The notes below the pieces were generated by a model that saw only the letters and a list, made by a program, of their open reading frames with translations, was not told where the DNA came from and did not search any database. Positions 1 to 9,939 of a DNA stretch of 64,000 nt are shown piece by piece (positions within the stretch are counted from its first letter, which is position 1; each line of letters begins with the position of its first letter). The DNA is taken from positions 28,593,501-28,657,500 of the forward strand of contig NC_091674.1 of the NCBI RefSeq assembly GCF_042453785.1, written 5' to 3'. Position numbers and translations under genes: made by a program. This DNA comes from Malus domestica (Eukaryota > Streptophyta > Magnoliopsida > Rosales > Rosaceae).

Positions 1-328
1 AACGGCTTTCTTGACCGTATTATCTTCCTTGTTATTTAGGTGAAAGCTCACTACCTTTCCTTTCCACAGACCAGCCTCTTTTAGAAGTTTCGCAGCCTTG
101 ACATCATCTTCTGTCTCTGCATAAAGTGGATTGTCATGGTAGAAAGTTGGAGCAGTGTTCTCCATGGCCTTGGCCTCTCTGCGCTTTTACTGAACGCTGG
201 GAATTAGGCATTTTCTGGATTTTGTAGGCACGGTACCAATTTTTTATGCGTTTCCATTCAGCGAGAACACCATCCATCAGCTTTCTGATCTTGCCCATGT
301 GATCTTGCATGCAATTACATGAAAGCAT
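1..328 (-). pseudogene. Small unrecognised protein gene, left inverted copy (frameshifted)
   Basis: Minus-strand copy of the small gene whose partner is at 1021-1374. The N-terminal part, starting MGKIRKLMDGV, reads well and lacks the stop codon present in the right copy. About five bases are missing around 185-190 relative to that copy, which shifts the frame and ends the reading early. The downstream conserved part (NPLY, TEDDVKAAK, KGK motifs) resumes in another frame and runs off the window start. I do not recognise the family. The protein is short, basic and Lys-rich, with no signal peptide or membrane segment visible. Whether either arm is expressed cannot be told. Confidence 0.6.
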
Positions 329-335
329 GTAAGTC

Positions 336-395
<60 letters not shown>

Positions 396-672
396 GGAGG
401 GCATCGATCATTTCTAGGAATGAATTAACAGAGAAATGTAGTCATATATACACAGAGGAAGGAACAGAGAATGTAAAAAGAGAGATCGATGAACATACTA
501 GACGTGAAGCTATCTCTGAACGTAGCTCTCTCCCTTCCTTGCTTTCTCTATAGCGCTCTCTCCCCTCTGTAGCCAATTTCACTTGGAAATGGATCCTCTC
601 TTGATCTTTTTCACCTAATCATCCTCATCAAATAATTCGGACCCTTAAAATTTGATCAAATGGCTAAATTTT
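1..672 (-). repeat. Left arm of a long inverted duplication
   Basis: Read on the minus strand, this block matches positions about 700-1374 on the plus strand almost continuously. The match covers 3' coding sequence, the N-terminal coding part, a 5' leader with a (TA)n tract (345-392) and a promoter-like CT-rich stretch. Only about 25-35 bases separate the two arms (near 673-700), so the pair could fold into a hairpin of more than 1.3 kb. The left end is cut by the window edge, so the true arm length is unknown. Confidence 0.9.
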
Positions 673-699
673 TTATAACTTTTAGAGTGGGCCCGTGAT

Positions 700-1374
700 T
701 ATAGTCATTTGATCAAGTTTCAAGGGTCCAGATTGTTTGATGAAAAGGATTAAGTGGAAATGAGCTGGAGAGGATCCATTTCCAAGTGAAATTGGCTACA
801 AAGGAGATAGAGAGCGCTATAGAGACAGCAAGGAAGGGAGAGATAGCTTCACGTCTGGTACGTTCATCGATCTCTCTTTTTACCTTCTTTGTTCCTTCAT
901 CTGTGTAGATATGAATACATTTCTCTGTTAATTCATTCCTAGAAACGATCGATGCTCTCCATATTATATATATAGATCGATTGATCGACTTACATCCTTT
1001 CATGTAATTGCATGCAAGATCACATGGGCAAGATCAGAAAGTTGATGGATGGTGTTCTTACTGAATGGAAACGCATCAAAAATTGGTATCGTGCCTACAA
1101 AATGTAGAAAATGCCTAATTCCCAGCGTTCAGTAGAAGTGAAGCGTAGAGAGGCCAAGGTCATGGAGAACATTGCTCAAACTTTCAACCATGACAATCCA
1201 CTTTATGCGAAGATGGAAGATGATGTCAAGGCTGCGAAACTTCTGAAAGAGGCTTGTCTGTCGAAAGGAAAGGCAGTGAGCATTCACCTAGATAACAAGG
1301 AAGAGCATAATACGGTCAAGAAAGCTGTTGAACGTGAAAAGAAATCGAAGGCTGTTCCAGCTCGTACCAAGTGA
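700..1374 (+). repeat. Right arm of the inverted duplication
   Basis: Plus-strand arm of the palindrome. It contains in order a promoter/leader-like segment (about 760-1000, with a short TA tract near 963-974), the conserved start region MGKIRKLMDGV (about 1021), and the C-terminal coding part ending at 1374. Divergence from the left arm is limited to scattered substitutions and short indels, notably a much shorter TA tract, so the duplication is not ancient. Confidence 0.9.
1021..1374 (+). pseudogene. Small unrecognised protein gene, right inverted copy (one in-frame stop)
   Basis: Starting at the ATG near 1021 (MGKIRKLMDGV) the frame runs until a TAG at about 1108, directly before a second ATG at 1111. 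The remaining 87 codons (MPNSQRSVEVKRREAK onwards, ending AVPARTK) are open to 1374. A related third copy lies at 39184-39404. The conserved core is NPLYA, a DD/ED-V-x-AA segment, and KGKAVS followed by a Lys-rich tail. The protein is small, highly charged and probably soluble. It could be a degraded host gene family or the passenger of a mobile segment. I do not recognise it and assign no function. Confidence 0.55.
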
Positions 1375-2570
1375 GGATCCGAGTCTTTCTACAATGTATA
1401 AAACAGTTAAGATCCATTCAATTTAGTCTTGTTGGCGTTCTAAAGATGTGTGTGATATGTTGTCATTCAAAATTCTAATATTGAATCCCGATGAAGAATC
1501 ATATTTTAGAATTTAAGGCCTTACTAGTCATAGTGCCCGCGCATTGCTGCAGGTGTTATAAGTGTATAAAACATGTAAAAAGTTGGACCTTAAAGTACAA
1601 AATAAGGAGCAAAATTAGGGTCTTCAATATCAAAGTCTCTGCCAAAATGATCTTGGATCTTCAGCTCATGCTATAAACCTGGGTACTAAAACAATGTAAA
1701 TTATTGAAACAATGACAATAAATCTTGTCACTTGAATTTCATCTAGGTTTGATCTAAATTTGAACTACATGCTGATGATCTGAATGAAAGAAGGTAATGG
1801 TAACAATAGAAATTGGTTCGAATTTCTGATGTCGTGTCAGTGGATTTTAATTTTTTAGACCACTATGCCTATTATATTTGTAGTAAGGAACGAACATTCA
1901 CATATAACAAAAGGTTCAGGTTTTATCAAGACATTTCAACACAGTTAACTATCCATGCAGAGCTTTTAAATTAGTTTCCGAAAAGAAAAGTAACGTCTCG
2001 TTTCGAATTTTATTATCTAAATCTTACCCTTATGCGATTTAAAACTCGAAAAGATGCCCAAACTATAGCGATCCTTTGCAAAAGAAACCGGCAAACAAAG
2101 AAAAAAGAACAAACCATGAGCAATAAAACTCACAGACCATACTACACAAAATTCCCTATAACGTAAATTGATAAAGCATTTTACCCAATCCAATTGAATT
2201 CCTGCTCACAACACGTAAGAAAAACTAATAAACCATTTTATCAAAATAACCGTTTAATTTTAAACATTTAAAACCGAAGAGAACCAAACGCGCATATTTG
2301 TAAAAAAAAAAAATGGAGTGTTTTGAGTATCTAAACCTCACCCGCATCACTTAAAAAATGTAGCAGCCCCAATGGAAAGAAAACTTGCAAAACGTCGTCC
2401 CAGCACAAACACAACATATTAAACAAACAAATGAAGACAAAAAAAATTTAAAAACCGACAATGAACGATAAAATTCAGAAATCCCAAGACACAAAATGGC
2501 AAACAACATAAAAATTAGTAATAAAAGTTATGAAAAAACAGACACCACTATAGACATCGAAATTTCGGTA
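1375..2570. other. AT-rich interval; start is the 3' flank of the small gene
   Basis: The first about 120 bases resemble the sequence downstream of the third copy (39405-39545), so they are probably 3' UTR that moved with the gene. The rest is A-rich sequence with no coding signal that I can support. The short ORF at 1491-1676 has no recognisable content. Confidence 0.5.
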
Positions 2571-2577
2571 AATAAAT

Positions 2578-3595
2578 GTTGACCAATAAATCAAAGTTTC
2601 AATGCTCATGTATTACATAAATTTAACACGTAGCGTGTGTCTAAACAAAAAATCGAAATAAGTTGGAAAAGTCATCAAACATGACACGTGTCAACACCTG
2701 GCAGAAACGACTTATTTCATTTGGAATATTATATTCAAAATTAGGCCTTGGAAAATTCTATAAATACAAGCCCATTTCATTCATTTAGGGGGGGAACCAA
2801 TTGATATTACACCTTGAAGCTCTGAAGCTCTGAAACTCCGAAGCTCTCAAGCATCCAGGTTCCCGAAGAATCAAGAAAGCCTTCTTCGTTCTTCGTTCAT
2901 CATTCTTCCAAGATCAAGCCCCGACAGCCCTTGAAGAAAGTGTTCTTCGTTCATCGTTCTTCCAAGATCAAGCCCCAACGGCCCTTTAGATCAACAATCA
3001 TCCACCAATTCAAGATCAAGCCCCGACAGCCCTTGAAGAAAGTGTTCTTCGTTCTTCGTTCATCGTTCTTCCAAGATCAAGCCCCGACGGCCCTTGGATC
3101 AACCATCCACCAATTCAAGATCAAGCCCCGACGGCCCTTGAAGAAAGCACCATCGTTCATCATCCGTTCATCCAAGATCAAGCCCCAACGGCCCTTTGGA
3201 TCAACAACGTCAACAAATCCACACATCCAACCGTTCTTCAAGATAAAGCCCAAAAGCCCTTGAAGATCCGTTCATCTTTGTTCTTCAAGATCAAGCCCAA
3301 AAGCCCTTGGAGATCCGTTCGTCATTGTTCTTCAAAGATCAAGCCCAAAAGCCCCTTTGAAGATCCGCTCAAATCCACCTTCAAGATCAAGTCCACGGCC
3401 CTTGAAGAACGTTCATCCTTAGATCAAGCCCAACGGTCCTTTGGATCAATCACACATCCACAAATTGACACCTTACGGAGATCGAATCAGATGATCAAAA
3501 TAGAGAGAGATTGTAACCCAAAACCATCAAAAATACAAATATTTGTTTGTGCACGTTGTTCTTGTCTCTTTCGTTTCAGGAATTTTTCGTGTTCA
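2578..3595 (+). mobile_element. 5' LTR of a Ty3/gypsy-like retrotransposon (left edge approximate)
   Basis: The right end is set by ...TGTTCA at about 3595, followed after five bases by TGGCACGCCCGGTGGGA (about 3600). That string sits where the primer-binding/leader region of many plant gypsy-type elements lies. A TATA-like CTATAAATAC is near 2758. From about 2870 to 3430 the LTR is built of roughly eleven degenerate copies of a unit containing AAGATCAAGCCC and GCCCTTG. The last about 500 bases are nearly identical to 9985-10499. The left boundary is a guess at a TG near 2578; no second complete LTR is available to fix it. Confidence 0.65.
2870..3430 (+). repeat. Degenerate tandem repeats inside the LTR
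   Basis: About eleven copies of a unit of roughly 45-75 bases contain the core AAGATCAAGCCC plus GCCCTTG, interspersed with TTCTTCGTTCATCGTTC. The open frames across it (FKIKP-type peptides) are a by-product of the repeat, not genes. The same array, shortened at its 5' end, recurs at 9940-10350. Confidence 0.85.
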
Positions 3596-3675
3596 TAAAT
3601 TGGCACGCCCGGTGGGATAATCTCTGCCTCTCATCTCTTTCTCCGTTTAAGGAATCCAAGCACACCTCAAAGTCA

Positions 3676-5543
3676 ATGGCATCAAGCGAGGGACAAGCTG
3701 TTCTTGCAACCACTGAGGGAAGGATCCTAAACACTTCTGCCGCAAACGGACAATCCATTGGCGCCACAACCGCTCCTCAACATGCCACTTCAAAATTAGT
3801 GCCGCTAAAAGAGCAAGGGGAGCATCCAAGGTGTGAGTCTGTCATCAACCTGACCTCGCTGGGGGCACCGAAGCATGATGTTGAGGCACACAAGATGACG
3901 TCCCAAAGCAGCCAACGATGTTCTTCGTCAGCATCTTGAATGTTTAAAGGAAAGTCACGTCTATTGGTCGCACAAGTTATGACTATCGGCGTTACCTCCG
4001 TTGAAGAACAACTGGCTCAAATGAATGAAGCGATTGCAAGGCTAACACAGATTGTGGAAGAAAAAGACTTGCAAATTGCTGCACTCGTCAGCCGACTGCA
4101 GCCACAGGACGGCGATAACCCTAACCTAGAGAATGATCCACTAAAGAGAAGAGACGACGAAGAAGAGAAGCCTCAGGTGTAGAAAAACCATGTGAAGCCG
4201 GAGCCAGACCAAGCAGCGGCACTCATGGGATCTCTTTCTATCCAGCAGCTACAGGAAATGATCACCAACACCATCAAGGCACAGTACGAAGGGAGCTCAC
4301 ATACCTCCTTATTTTACTCGAAACCCAAAGCAGCACGTTGCACATTTCGTCGAAACTTGCAACAACGCGGGGACGGAGGGAGACTACCTCGCCAAGCAGT
4401 TTGTGCGCTCGTTGAAAGGAAATGCCTTTGAGTGGTACACGGACCTATAACAGATGGGAGCAATTAGAGCGGGAATTCCTCAACCGCTTCTATAGCACCC
4501 GCCGTACTGTGAGCATGCTAGAGCTAACGAGCACAAAGCAGTGGAAGGACGAGCCAGTCATTGACTACATCAACAGATGGCGCACTCTAAGCCTCGACTG
4601 TAAAGACAGTCTCTCGGAAACCTCTTCAATCGAGATGTGCATCCAAGGCATGCAATGGGGTTTGCAATACATCCTTCAAGGCATTAAACCGCGGACCTTC
4701 GAGGAATTGGCCACTCGCGCCCATGACATGGAGTTGAGCATCGCCCATCATGGGAAGAAAGAACCGATCGCCGACTACAAGAATGACAAAGTTCTTGGGA
4801 TAAAGGTGGAAAAGGCTGCATGGAAACCCACTAAGGAAACGATGACGGTCAACACATCTCCCGTCAAAATATCCACGCGAGGCAAGGCGATTTAAATCGA
4901 AGCTTTTCGTGATCAAAAGACACGTAGACGCACTTTGAAGGAGCTTGAAGAGAAGACTTATCCATTTCCCGACTTTGATGTGGTTGCCATGCTAGATGAC
5001 ATGTTGGACAAGAAGGTGATCAGTTTGCCTGAGTGCAGACGGCCGGAATAGATGAATCGTACTGACAGTCCAAGATACTGTAAATTCCACCGCTTCATCA
5101 GTCATCCGACAGAAAAGTGTTTCGTGCTGAAAGATCTCATCATGAAGCTGGCTCAGAAAGGAATCATCGAGCTAGATCTTGACGATGTGGTGGAGTCAAA
5201 CTATACCACCTTCACTTTTGGCTCTTCCGACTTAAAGTTTTCACTTCAACCGCTGGGGGCATCCTCCAAGACAAGCAAAGTTGAAGGATGGACTCAAGTC
5301 ACTCCTAAGAAATTGCACAAGAAGCATACGCCTCCTCCACAAATCCGCCAATCGGAAAGGGGGCAAAACAGCTCTTGTCAACCTTCAAAGCAACGTGAAC
5401 GTGTTGAAGATGATGAAATTTCGACACATAGATCGTCCATCCCCATCACGATGCGTGATTTCTTTCCTGAAGACTTCTTCAACTACTCAGTCAAGGCTCC
5501 TTGCTATGAAGATTGCGAGGAACGACTCTCTCAGATCGCTTGA
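3676..5543 (+). pseudogene. Decayed gag of a Ty3/gypsy-like element
   Basis: The protein begins at the ATG at 3676 (MASSEGQ). It shows a coiled-coil-like segment (VEEQLAQMNEAIARLTQI), then the retrotransposon gag core (GNAFEWYTDL, then WEQLEREFLNRFYSTRR and VIDYINRWRTLSLDC), and a C-terminal cysteine-containing part (YCKFHRF...CFVLKDLI). In-frame stops occur at 3937, 4180, 4893 and 5047, and frameshifts lie near 4335 and 4448. No protease, reverse transcriptase, RNase H or integrase follows, so the element is non-autonomous. The pairing of a heavily broken gag with near-identical LTR sequence suggests it was mobilised in trans. Confidence 0.8.
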
Positions 5544-5548
5544 CAAAC

Positions 5549-5865
5549 CAATGCTCCTTGTTCGCACGAGCCTAAAACTGCACGAACCAAATATCCTGGT
5601 CTGCATGAGCATAAAAGGCAACACAAAAGCTCCTTGTCTGTAAAAGCCTAAACTGCAAGACACAAGGCTCCTCGCCTACACGAGCCTAAACTGCATGACA
5701 TAACGCTCCTGGTCTGCACCAGCATAAAAGGCAACACCAACGCTCCTTGCCTGCACGAGCTGAAACTGCAACACGGCACCAAATGCTCCTTGCCTGCACG
5801 AGTTGAAACTGCAAACGACACCAACACTCCTTGCCTGCATGAGTTAAAACTGCAAACGACACAAA
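5549..5865 (+). repeat. About 47-bp tandem repeat downstream of gag
   Basis: Roughly six to seven copies of a unit contain GCTCCTTGCCTGCACGAG and AAACTGCAA with spacing near 45-50 bases. The array lies directly after the last gag codons. It ends just before a block containing GGGTACGTAGGCAGCTCGAG (about 5920-5940), a sequence type I know from untranslated parts of gypsy-type elements. Confidence 0.8.
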
Positions 5866-5959
5866 AAGAAAATACCAAAAATATGTATGTTTTTGAACTA
5901 CGTTTTGACTTTGGAAGGGTACGTAGGCAGCTCGAGCATTCGATTTCGAGTTCAGTCAC

Positions 5960-6399
5960 ATAAAAAAAAGGGATTTGATTAAAGTTTCATTGGTGAAGGT
6001 CAATTTTATTACAAAATTACTTGCAGTTTTCTTTGTACAAAATTAAATTACAGTTTCTTTGAAAAGAAAAAAAAAACACATATGTTATCTAAAAAAAAAA
6101 AAAATATATATATATATATATATACATGTCTGAGCCCAGCCACAAAATCAGGCCCGTCTCCTCAGACCCAAACTGTGAGCCCAACAAGCTCAGGCTCGGC
6201 TCTCAGAGCAGAAAATCTCAAATTTGCCGTCCTTCCGTTTTCACACAATCCTCCCTCCCTTCGTTCCATGCCTCCGAGTCCGAGTCGCTCTTCCAATTGA
6301 ATAAATCCGGCGACCTAATTCGGATCCGACCCGGAAACCAGAACCCAACCAAACCCAACCGCCGAGTCGAATTTGGATTTGTGAGGGAGGAGGGCAGCC
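5960..6399 (+). other. TA microsatellite and Rab-derived 5' leader
   Basis: An A-rich run and (TA)n (6090-6123) lead into a C-rich, non-repetitive segment (6126-6399). That segment resembles a plant 5' untranslated region: pyrimidine-rich with an ATG context of AGCCATGGCG at 6400. It has the look of a host gene leader captured together with the Rab fragment that follows. Confidence 0.55.
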
Positions 6400-6848
6400 A
6401 TGGCGTGCAAGGCAGATGATGACTATGATTATCTGTTCAAGGTGGTGTTGATTGGTGACTCCGGCGTCGGAAAATCCAACCTTTTGTCGAGATTCACGCG
6501 CAACGAGTTCAGCCTCGAGTCGAAGTCGACGATCGGCGTCGAGTTCGCCACTCGGAGTATCCACGTTGATGAGAATATCGTCAAGGCCCAGATTTGGGAT
6601 ACCGCTGGCCAAGAAAGGTACCGTGCAATTACAAGTGCATACTACCGAGGAGCTGTTGGCGCTTTGCTTGTCTATGACGTCACCCGGCATGTGACATTTG
6701 AGAATGTTGAGAGATGGTTGAAGGAGCTACGGGATCACACAGACTCCATCATTGTGATAATGCTCGTGGGTAACAAAGCTGACCTGCGTCACCTGCGTGC
6801 TGTTTCTGTTGAGGATGCTAAGGCTTTTGCCGAGAGAGTCGGGGCAGT
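6400..6848 (+). pseudogene. 5' fragment of a Rab-A (Rab11-type) small GTPase
   Basis: Starting at 6400 ([16 protein letters not shown]) the sequence encodes the first about 149 residues of a Rab-A GTPase without interruption. Motifs visible are GDSGVGKS (P-loop), TIGVEF (switch I), WDTAGQE (switch II) and GNKAD (base recognition). Identity to RabA then stops after KAFAERV, so the G5 (ETSA) motif, hypervariable tail and prenylated C-terminal cysteines are missing and the product cannot be a normal Rab. No intron interrupts the fragment. As I recall, plant RabA genes usually carry one in this region, so an mRNA-derived copy is possible but not shown. Confidence 0.85.
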
Positions 6849-6993
6849 TTTCAGGCTCCGAACCCCACCGTCAACAATGTTTTGCTTGAGACTCTCCTCC
6901 CATACGGTCTGCCGATGTCCGATCTCCTTAAGCCCCAAATCGAACCATCCCTCAAATCGGTTGATTTTGTCGAAACCCTAGCTTACTTGTATT
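6849..6993 (+). pseudogene. Fragment of an ETO1/EOL-like (BTB-TPR) gene fused to the Rab fragment
   Basis: In the frame starting TTT CAG at 6849, the translation [20 protein letters not shown] and onward through [25 protein letters not shown] matches, from memory, the N-terminal linker region of ETHYLENE OVERPRODUCER 1-like proteins. These are adaptors that target ACC synthase for degradation. Only about 48 codons are present, followed by unrelated sequence, and the frame differs from that of the preceding Rab fragment. It is a gene scrap, not a working domain. Confidence 0.65.
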
Positions 6994-7107
6994 CGATTCA
7001 GTTCTCTCTTAGTCTGTACACCCCTCAAATCACCATTTCCCTTGCCAACAAGCCCACCACAGGCCACAAGTCGACCTAGGACCAGCTGCTCTTGCTCCTT
7101 TTGTAGC

Positions 7108-7245
7108 AGCGCCGTCAGCAGAGTCATGAGAGAGGCAGGTTTCTCCAGCACCAACGTCAAGAACAACTTGGAGGACTCGTCAACGTCCTCCGTTTTCCAG
7201 TGTTACAGCAATTCCGCCAACTCTTCCTCTCCCCCAATCTGCGAG
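7108..7245 (+). pseudogene. Fragment of a SMAX1-like (SMXL, Clp-N/AAA) gene
   Basis: The frame reading SAVSRVMREAGFSSTNVKNN and then LEDSS, SVFQCY matches, from memory, the second Clp-N repeat of SMAX1-like strigolactone/karrikin repressors (canonical phrase DPSVSRVMREAGFSS). About 45 codons are recognisable and both sides are unrelated. This is the third host-gene scrap in under 900 bases, all on the same strand. Confidence 0.65.
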
Positions 7246-7970
7246 CGGACCAAGCAGGTTTTGGCTGGTTCGTTTCTCCACTCGTTTTTCCAAAAAAACC
7301 ATCGAATCCTGCATTCAAGTTTCTCCCTTTCTCTGATGAATGGGATGATAGTGATCCCTATGACATTTGGGAATTTTGGATTTTGATTTGCTTCCACAGA
7401 TGATGTCGTGACAGATCCCTAAAAGATGGCATATTGGTGTTTGGCATGGATGGATCTTGTTTTTTTCTTTTGTTTTGTGATAAACCCAGATGGAATGTTT
7501 AACAATTCTGGATGGTTAATTGTGTGATGCATACTTGCAAAATGGAAAGCATCGAAATCCATGCCATATTGCTGGGTTTTGTGCTTTATGTGCCATCCAG
7601 AAGCACGTCGGCATAGCATGGCAAATAGGGCAGCGTCTCCGCCGTTAAACATAATCCTTTGCAGCAATTGGCAGTGCAACGGATGCGCAGTGGCGGTGCT
7701 CGATGGCAGTACAACGGGTGTGCAGCGGCTGTGCTCAGTGGTTGGGCTCAGTGGCTGTGCTCTGGATTCTAGCTGGATCCGACATCAAGGTCACCTCCAC
7801 CTCCTCCGTCTCTTGCCTCGCAGCTGCCAACAACTTCAAAGACCGATGTCAAACGACTAGCCGGCCGAGAAGCTCTTCCTCAAACTCGAGCTCCGCTCCC
7901 TGCAAATTCCTCTACCCACCACCCAAATTTATACAGAAAAAATATATTAAAAAAAAAAAGGGGATGGTGG
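7246..7970. other. No recognisable gene
   Basis: Mixed-composition sequence, some of it C-rich (7860-7920), with an imperfect GCAGTGG/GGCTGTGCTC repetition around 7680-7765. No conserved coding content was recognised. It may contain further unrecognised captured fragments. Confidence 0.4.
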
Positions 7971-7974
7971 AGCA

Positions 7975-8365
7975 AAGTGGTGATGGCACCACGTGAAAAA
8001 AAAAAAGGTGCATCTGGCACCATGATTAAAGGCCAAAAAAAAAAAAAAAAAAAAGAGTTTGATCTTTGGTGCGTCTGGCACCACGTGAAAAAGTGGGGTG
8101 CGCCATGATTAAAGGCAATATATATATATATAATTTAAAAAATAAAATTAAAAATTAAAAAATTTAAATTTAAATTTAAAATTAAAAAATGTTTTATCTC
8201 TGGTGCGTCTGGCACCATGATTAAAGAAAAATAAATAAATAAAAAAAAAGAAAAAAAATGTTTGATGTTTGGTGCTCTGGCACCATGTGCAAAAAAAAAA
8301 AGGAAAAGAAAGGAAAATATAAAAAAATGGATGGTGCATCTGGCACCATGTGCAAAAAAAAAGCA
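7975..8365. repeat. Degenerate array of palindromic TGGTGC-N5-GCACCA units
   Basis: Copies of TGGTGC(A/G)TCTGGCACCA or close variants occur near 8008, 8068, 8198, 8270 and 8331, each followed by either ATGATTAAAG or a TG/CGTG plus A-run; partial units are at 7980 and 8098. Each core is an inverted repeat (TGGTGC...GCACCA). Poly-A and AT-rich spacers separate the units. Confidence 0.8.
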
Positions 8366-8490
8366 TTAAGAGAAATAAAAGTCCATTTTATTTATTTTTT
8401 TTGGAAATTTTACATAAATTCGCATTCCACGTGTCATAAAATTAAAAAAAAGAAAAAAAAAAGACAAATCAAATTTACAGGAGGGGATCT

Positions 8491-9147
8491 TCAAGATTGA
8501 TCCGATGGCGCCTCAGTACTCGGCGGAACCCCAGGAGGAGGAGGCACCGAAGGTTGATCATTTGAGGCTTCATTACGCAGTACAGCCCCAGAAGACGAAG
8601 GCAAATGCTGCTGGAACAAACCCACAAACCTCTGATGATCAAGTAAAATCTGACCATCAGATTCCTGCATCTGGTCAATCTTCCTCTTCATGTTTGTCGC
8701 ATAGCTATGTGCGAGCTTATGCAACTGTTTATTCTCCTGCTTGAGCCCTCTAATCTCCTGTTTGAGACTCATCACTTCAGCCGCCAATTATTCAACTTGA
8801 CGGGTTCGAGCAAATAGGCGTTGAGCCATATTAGACACAGAACCTGCACACTGCACACTAAGAGCCAGAGAATCCTTAACAGCCAACTCATCAGACCGTT
8901 TGGAAAGTAGTCTGTTATCTCTGGGAGTGACAAGGTTTCGGGCCACCACCGCAGCGGTCATATCATTCTTCACCACCGAATCCCCAACGGTAAGAGGACC
9001 AGTATGGGATATGAAGGATGGGCGCCATATGTTGTCTGGAGAAGGCGGGACTGCCTCTTCACCAAGATTCAAGTCAAAACGACGGTCAAAGGGTCCAGAC
9101 ATTTTCAAAGTGTTGAAGGAAGAAGAGATCGGACAAATCAAGATCAT
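8491..9147 (-). pseudogene. Transposon-associated coiled-coil ORF with one in-frame stop
   Basis: On the minus strand one frame runs from about 9102 (MSGPFDRRFDLNLGEEAV) through AVVARNLVTPRDNRLLSKRS to a TAA at about 8788, and continues in the same frame (AAEVMSLKQEIRGLKQEN...) to 8491. The second half is a clear heptad-patterned coiled coil followed by a Pro-rich tail (VPPPPGVPPS). I recall this protein from many repeated copies in Rosaceae genomes. It has no catalytic domain and is probably a passenger or gag-like ORF of a non-autonomous element. Its strand is opposite to the surrounding gypsy-like unit, so it is probably nested. Confidence 0.65.
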
Positions 9148-9935
9148 AGAAGTACAAGAGGGGAGTTTTCACAAGCGAAAATTCAAGTGTGCTTTGAAAC
9201 GAACTGCATGCCTCTATAAAAAATCAGCACTCGACGGGATTTCAGAGATCGAAGAGGCGAGCTCAGAATTTGAAGAGGCCATTCAAAAATCGAAGAGGCA
9301 AGCTCAGAAATCGGAGAAGCATCTTGCTTTTCCAGACGCGTCGGCACCCGTCACACGCAAACTCAGCTTTGCAGAAATCACGGGCAATTTGTCGAAGCGC
9401 CGACCCTAGATATCGAAGAGGCGCCAGTCTTTTTCAGCCTCGTCAACACCTGTCATATGCACACTCAACTTTGCGCAAATCACGGGCAATTTGTCGAAGA
9501 TTTTCGGTGAAGGAGAAAACACGTGAAGTTTACTGTTCAATCACCCATCGGTTGCCGACACGAGTGAAAGAATAGTACCTCTACAGGTATCAAAGAATTT
9601 CCTATAACTGTCCACCTTCACCTTCCATAGCAAGGCAGACATACAGAGCATTTCTTCATCTCCAAAAATGCTTTCCCAACGAAGCCTCTCGAGTCATTCA
9701 ATGTTCCTTATTCCTTGGGGTACCTCTGCAAGCCAATGACTCCAAAGCAAAAGTATCTCATATCACCAGGGTAGAAAGCAAGAGTATCTCATATCATGTG
9801 TTCTCCCTGTTCTTTCCTTTGTCCTTGTTCCTACCTACAAAGACAAGGATAAAGAAAACAATATGCCGGAACTTCCACTCAAACTCGAGTAAGGAACCGA
9901 CTGCTTGGAACCCTTCCCTGATTGCCTACCTAGCA
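9148..9935. other. Retroelement-like untranslated sequence with a local duplication
   Basis: A segment of about 120 bases is repeated near 9330-9400 and 9420-9500 (shared ATCACGGGCAATTTGTCGAAG). The remainder up to 9935 is C-rich, with a duplicated AAGTATCTCATATCA-like phrase near 9755-9795. It has the look of an LTR or untranslated region belonging to the coiled-coil ORF element, but its ends cannot be fixed. Confidence 0.45.
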
Positions 9936-9939
9936 CTGC

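Noticed and set aside
2931-3598. Open frames with repeated FKIKP-type peptides
   Set aside because: They are produced by the tandem repeats of the LTR in two frames, recur in the second LTR and have no independent coding support.
6241-6690. Antisense ORF over the Rab fragment
   Set aside because: Shadow of the well-supported plus-strand Rab reading; no domain on the minus strand.
7561-7996. Cys-rich short ORFs
   Set aside because: Composition-driven (CAGTGGCTGTGCTC-type repetition), no recognisable motif and no gene signals.
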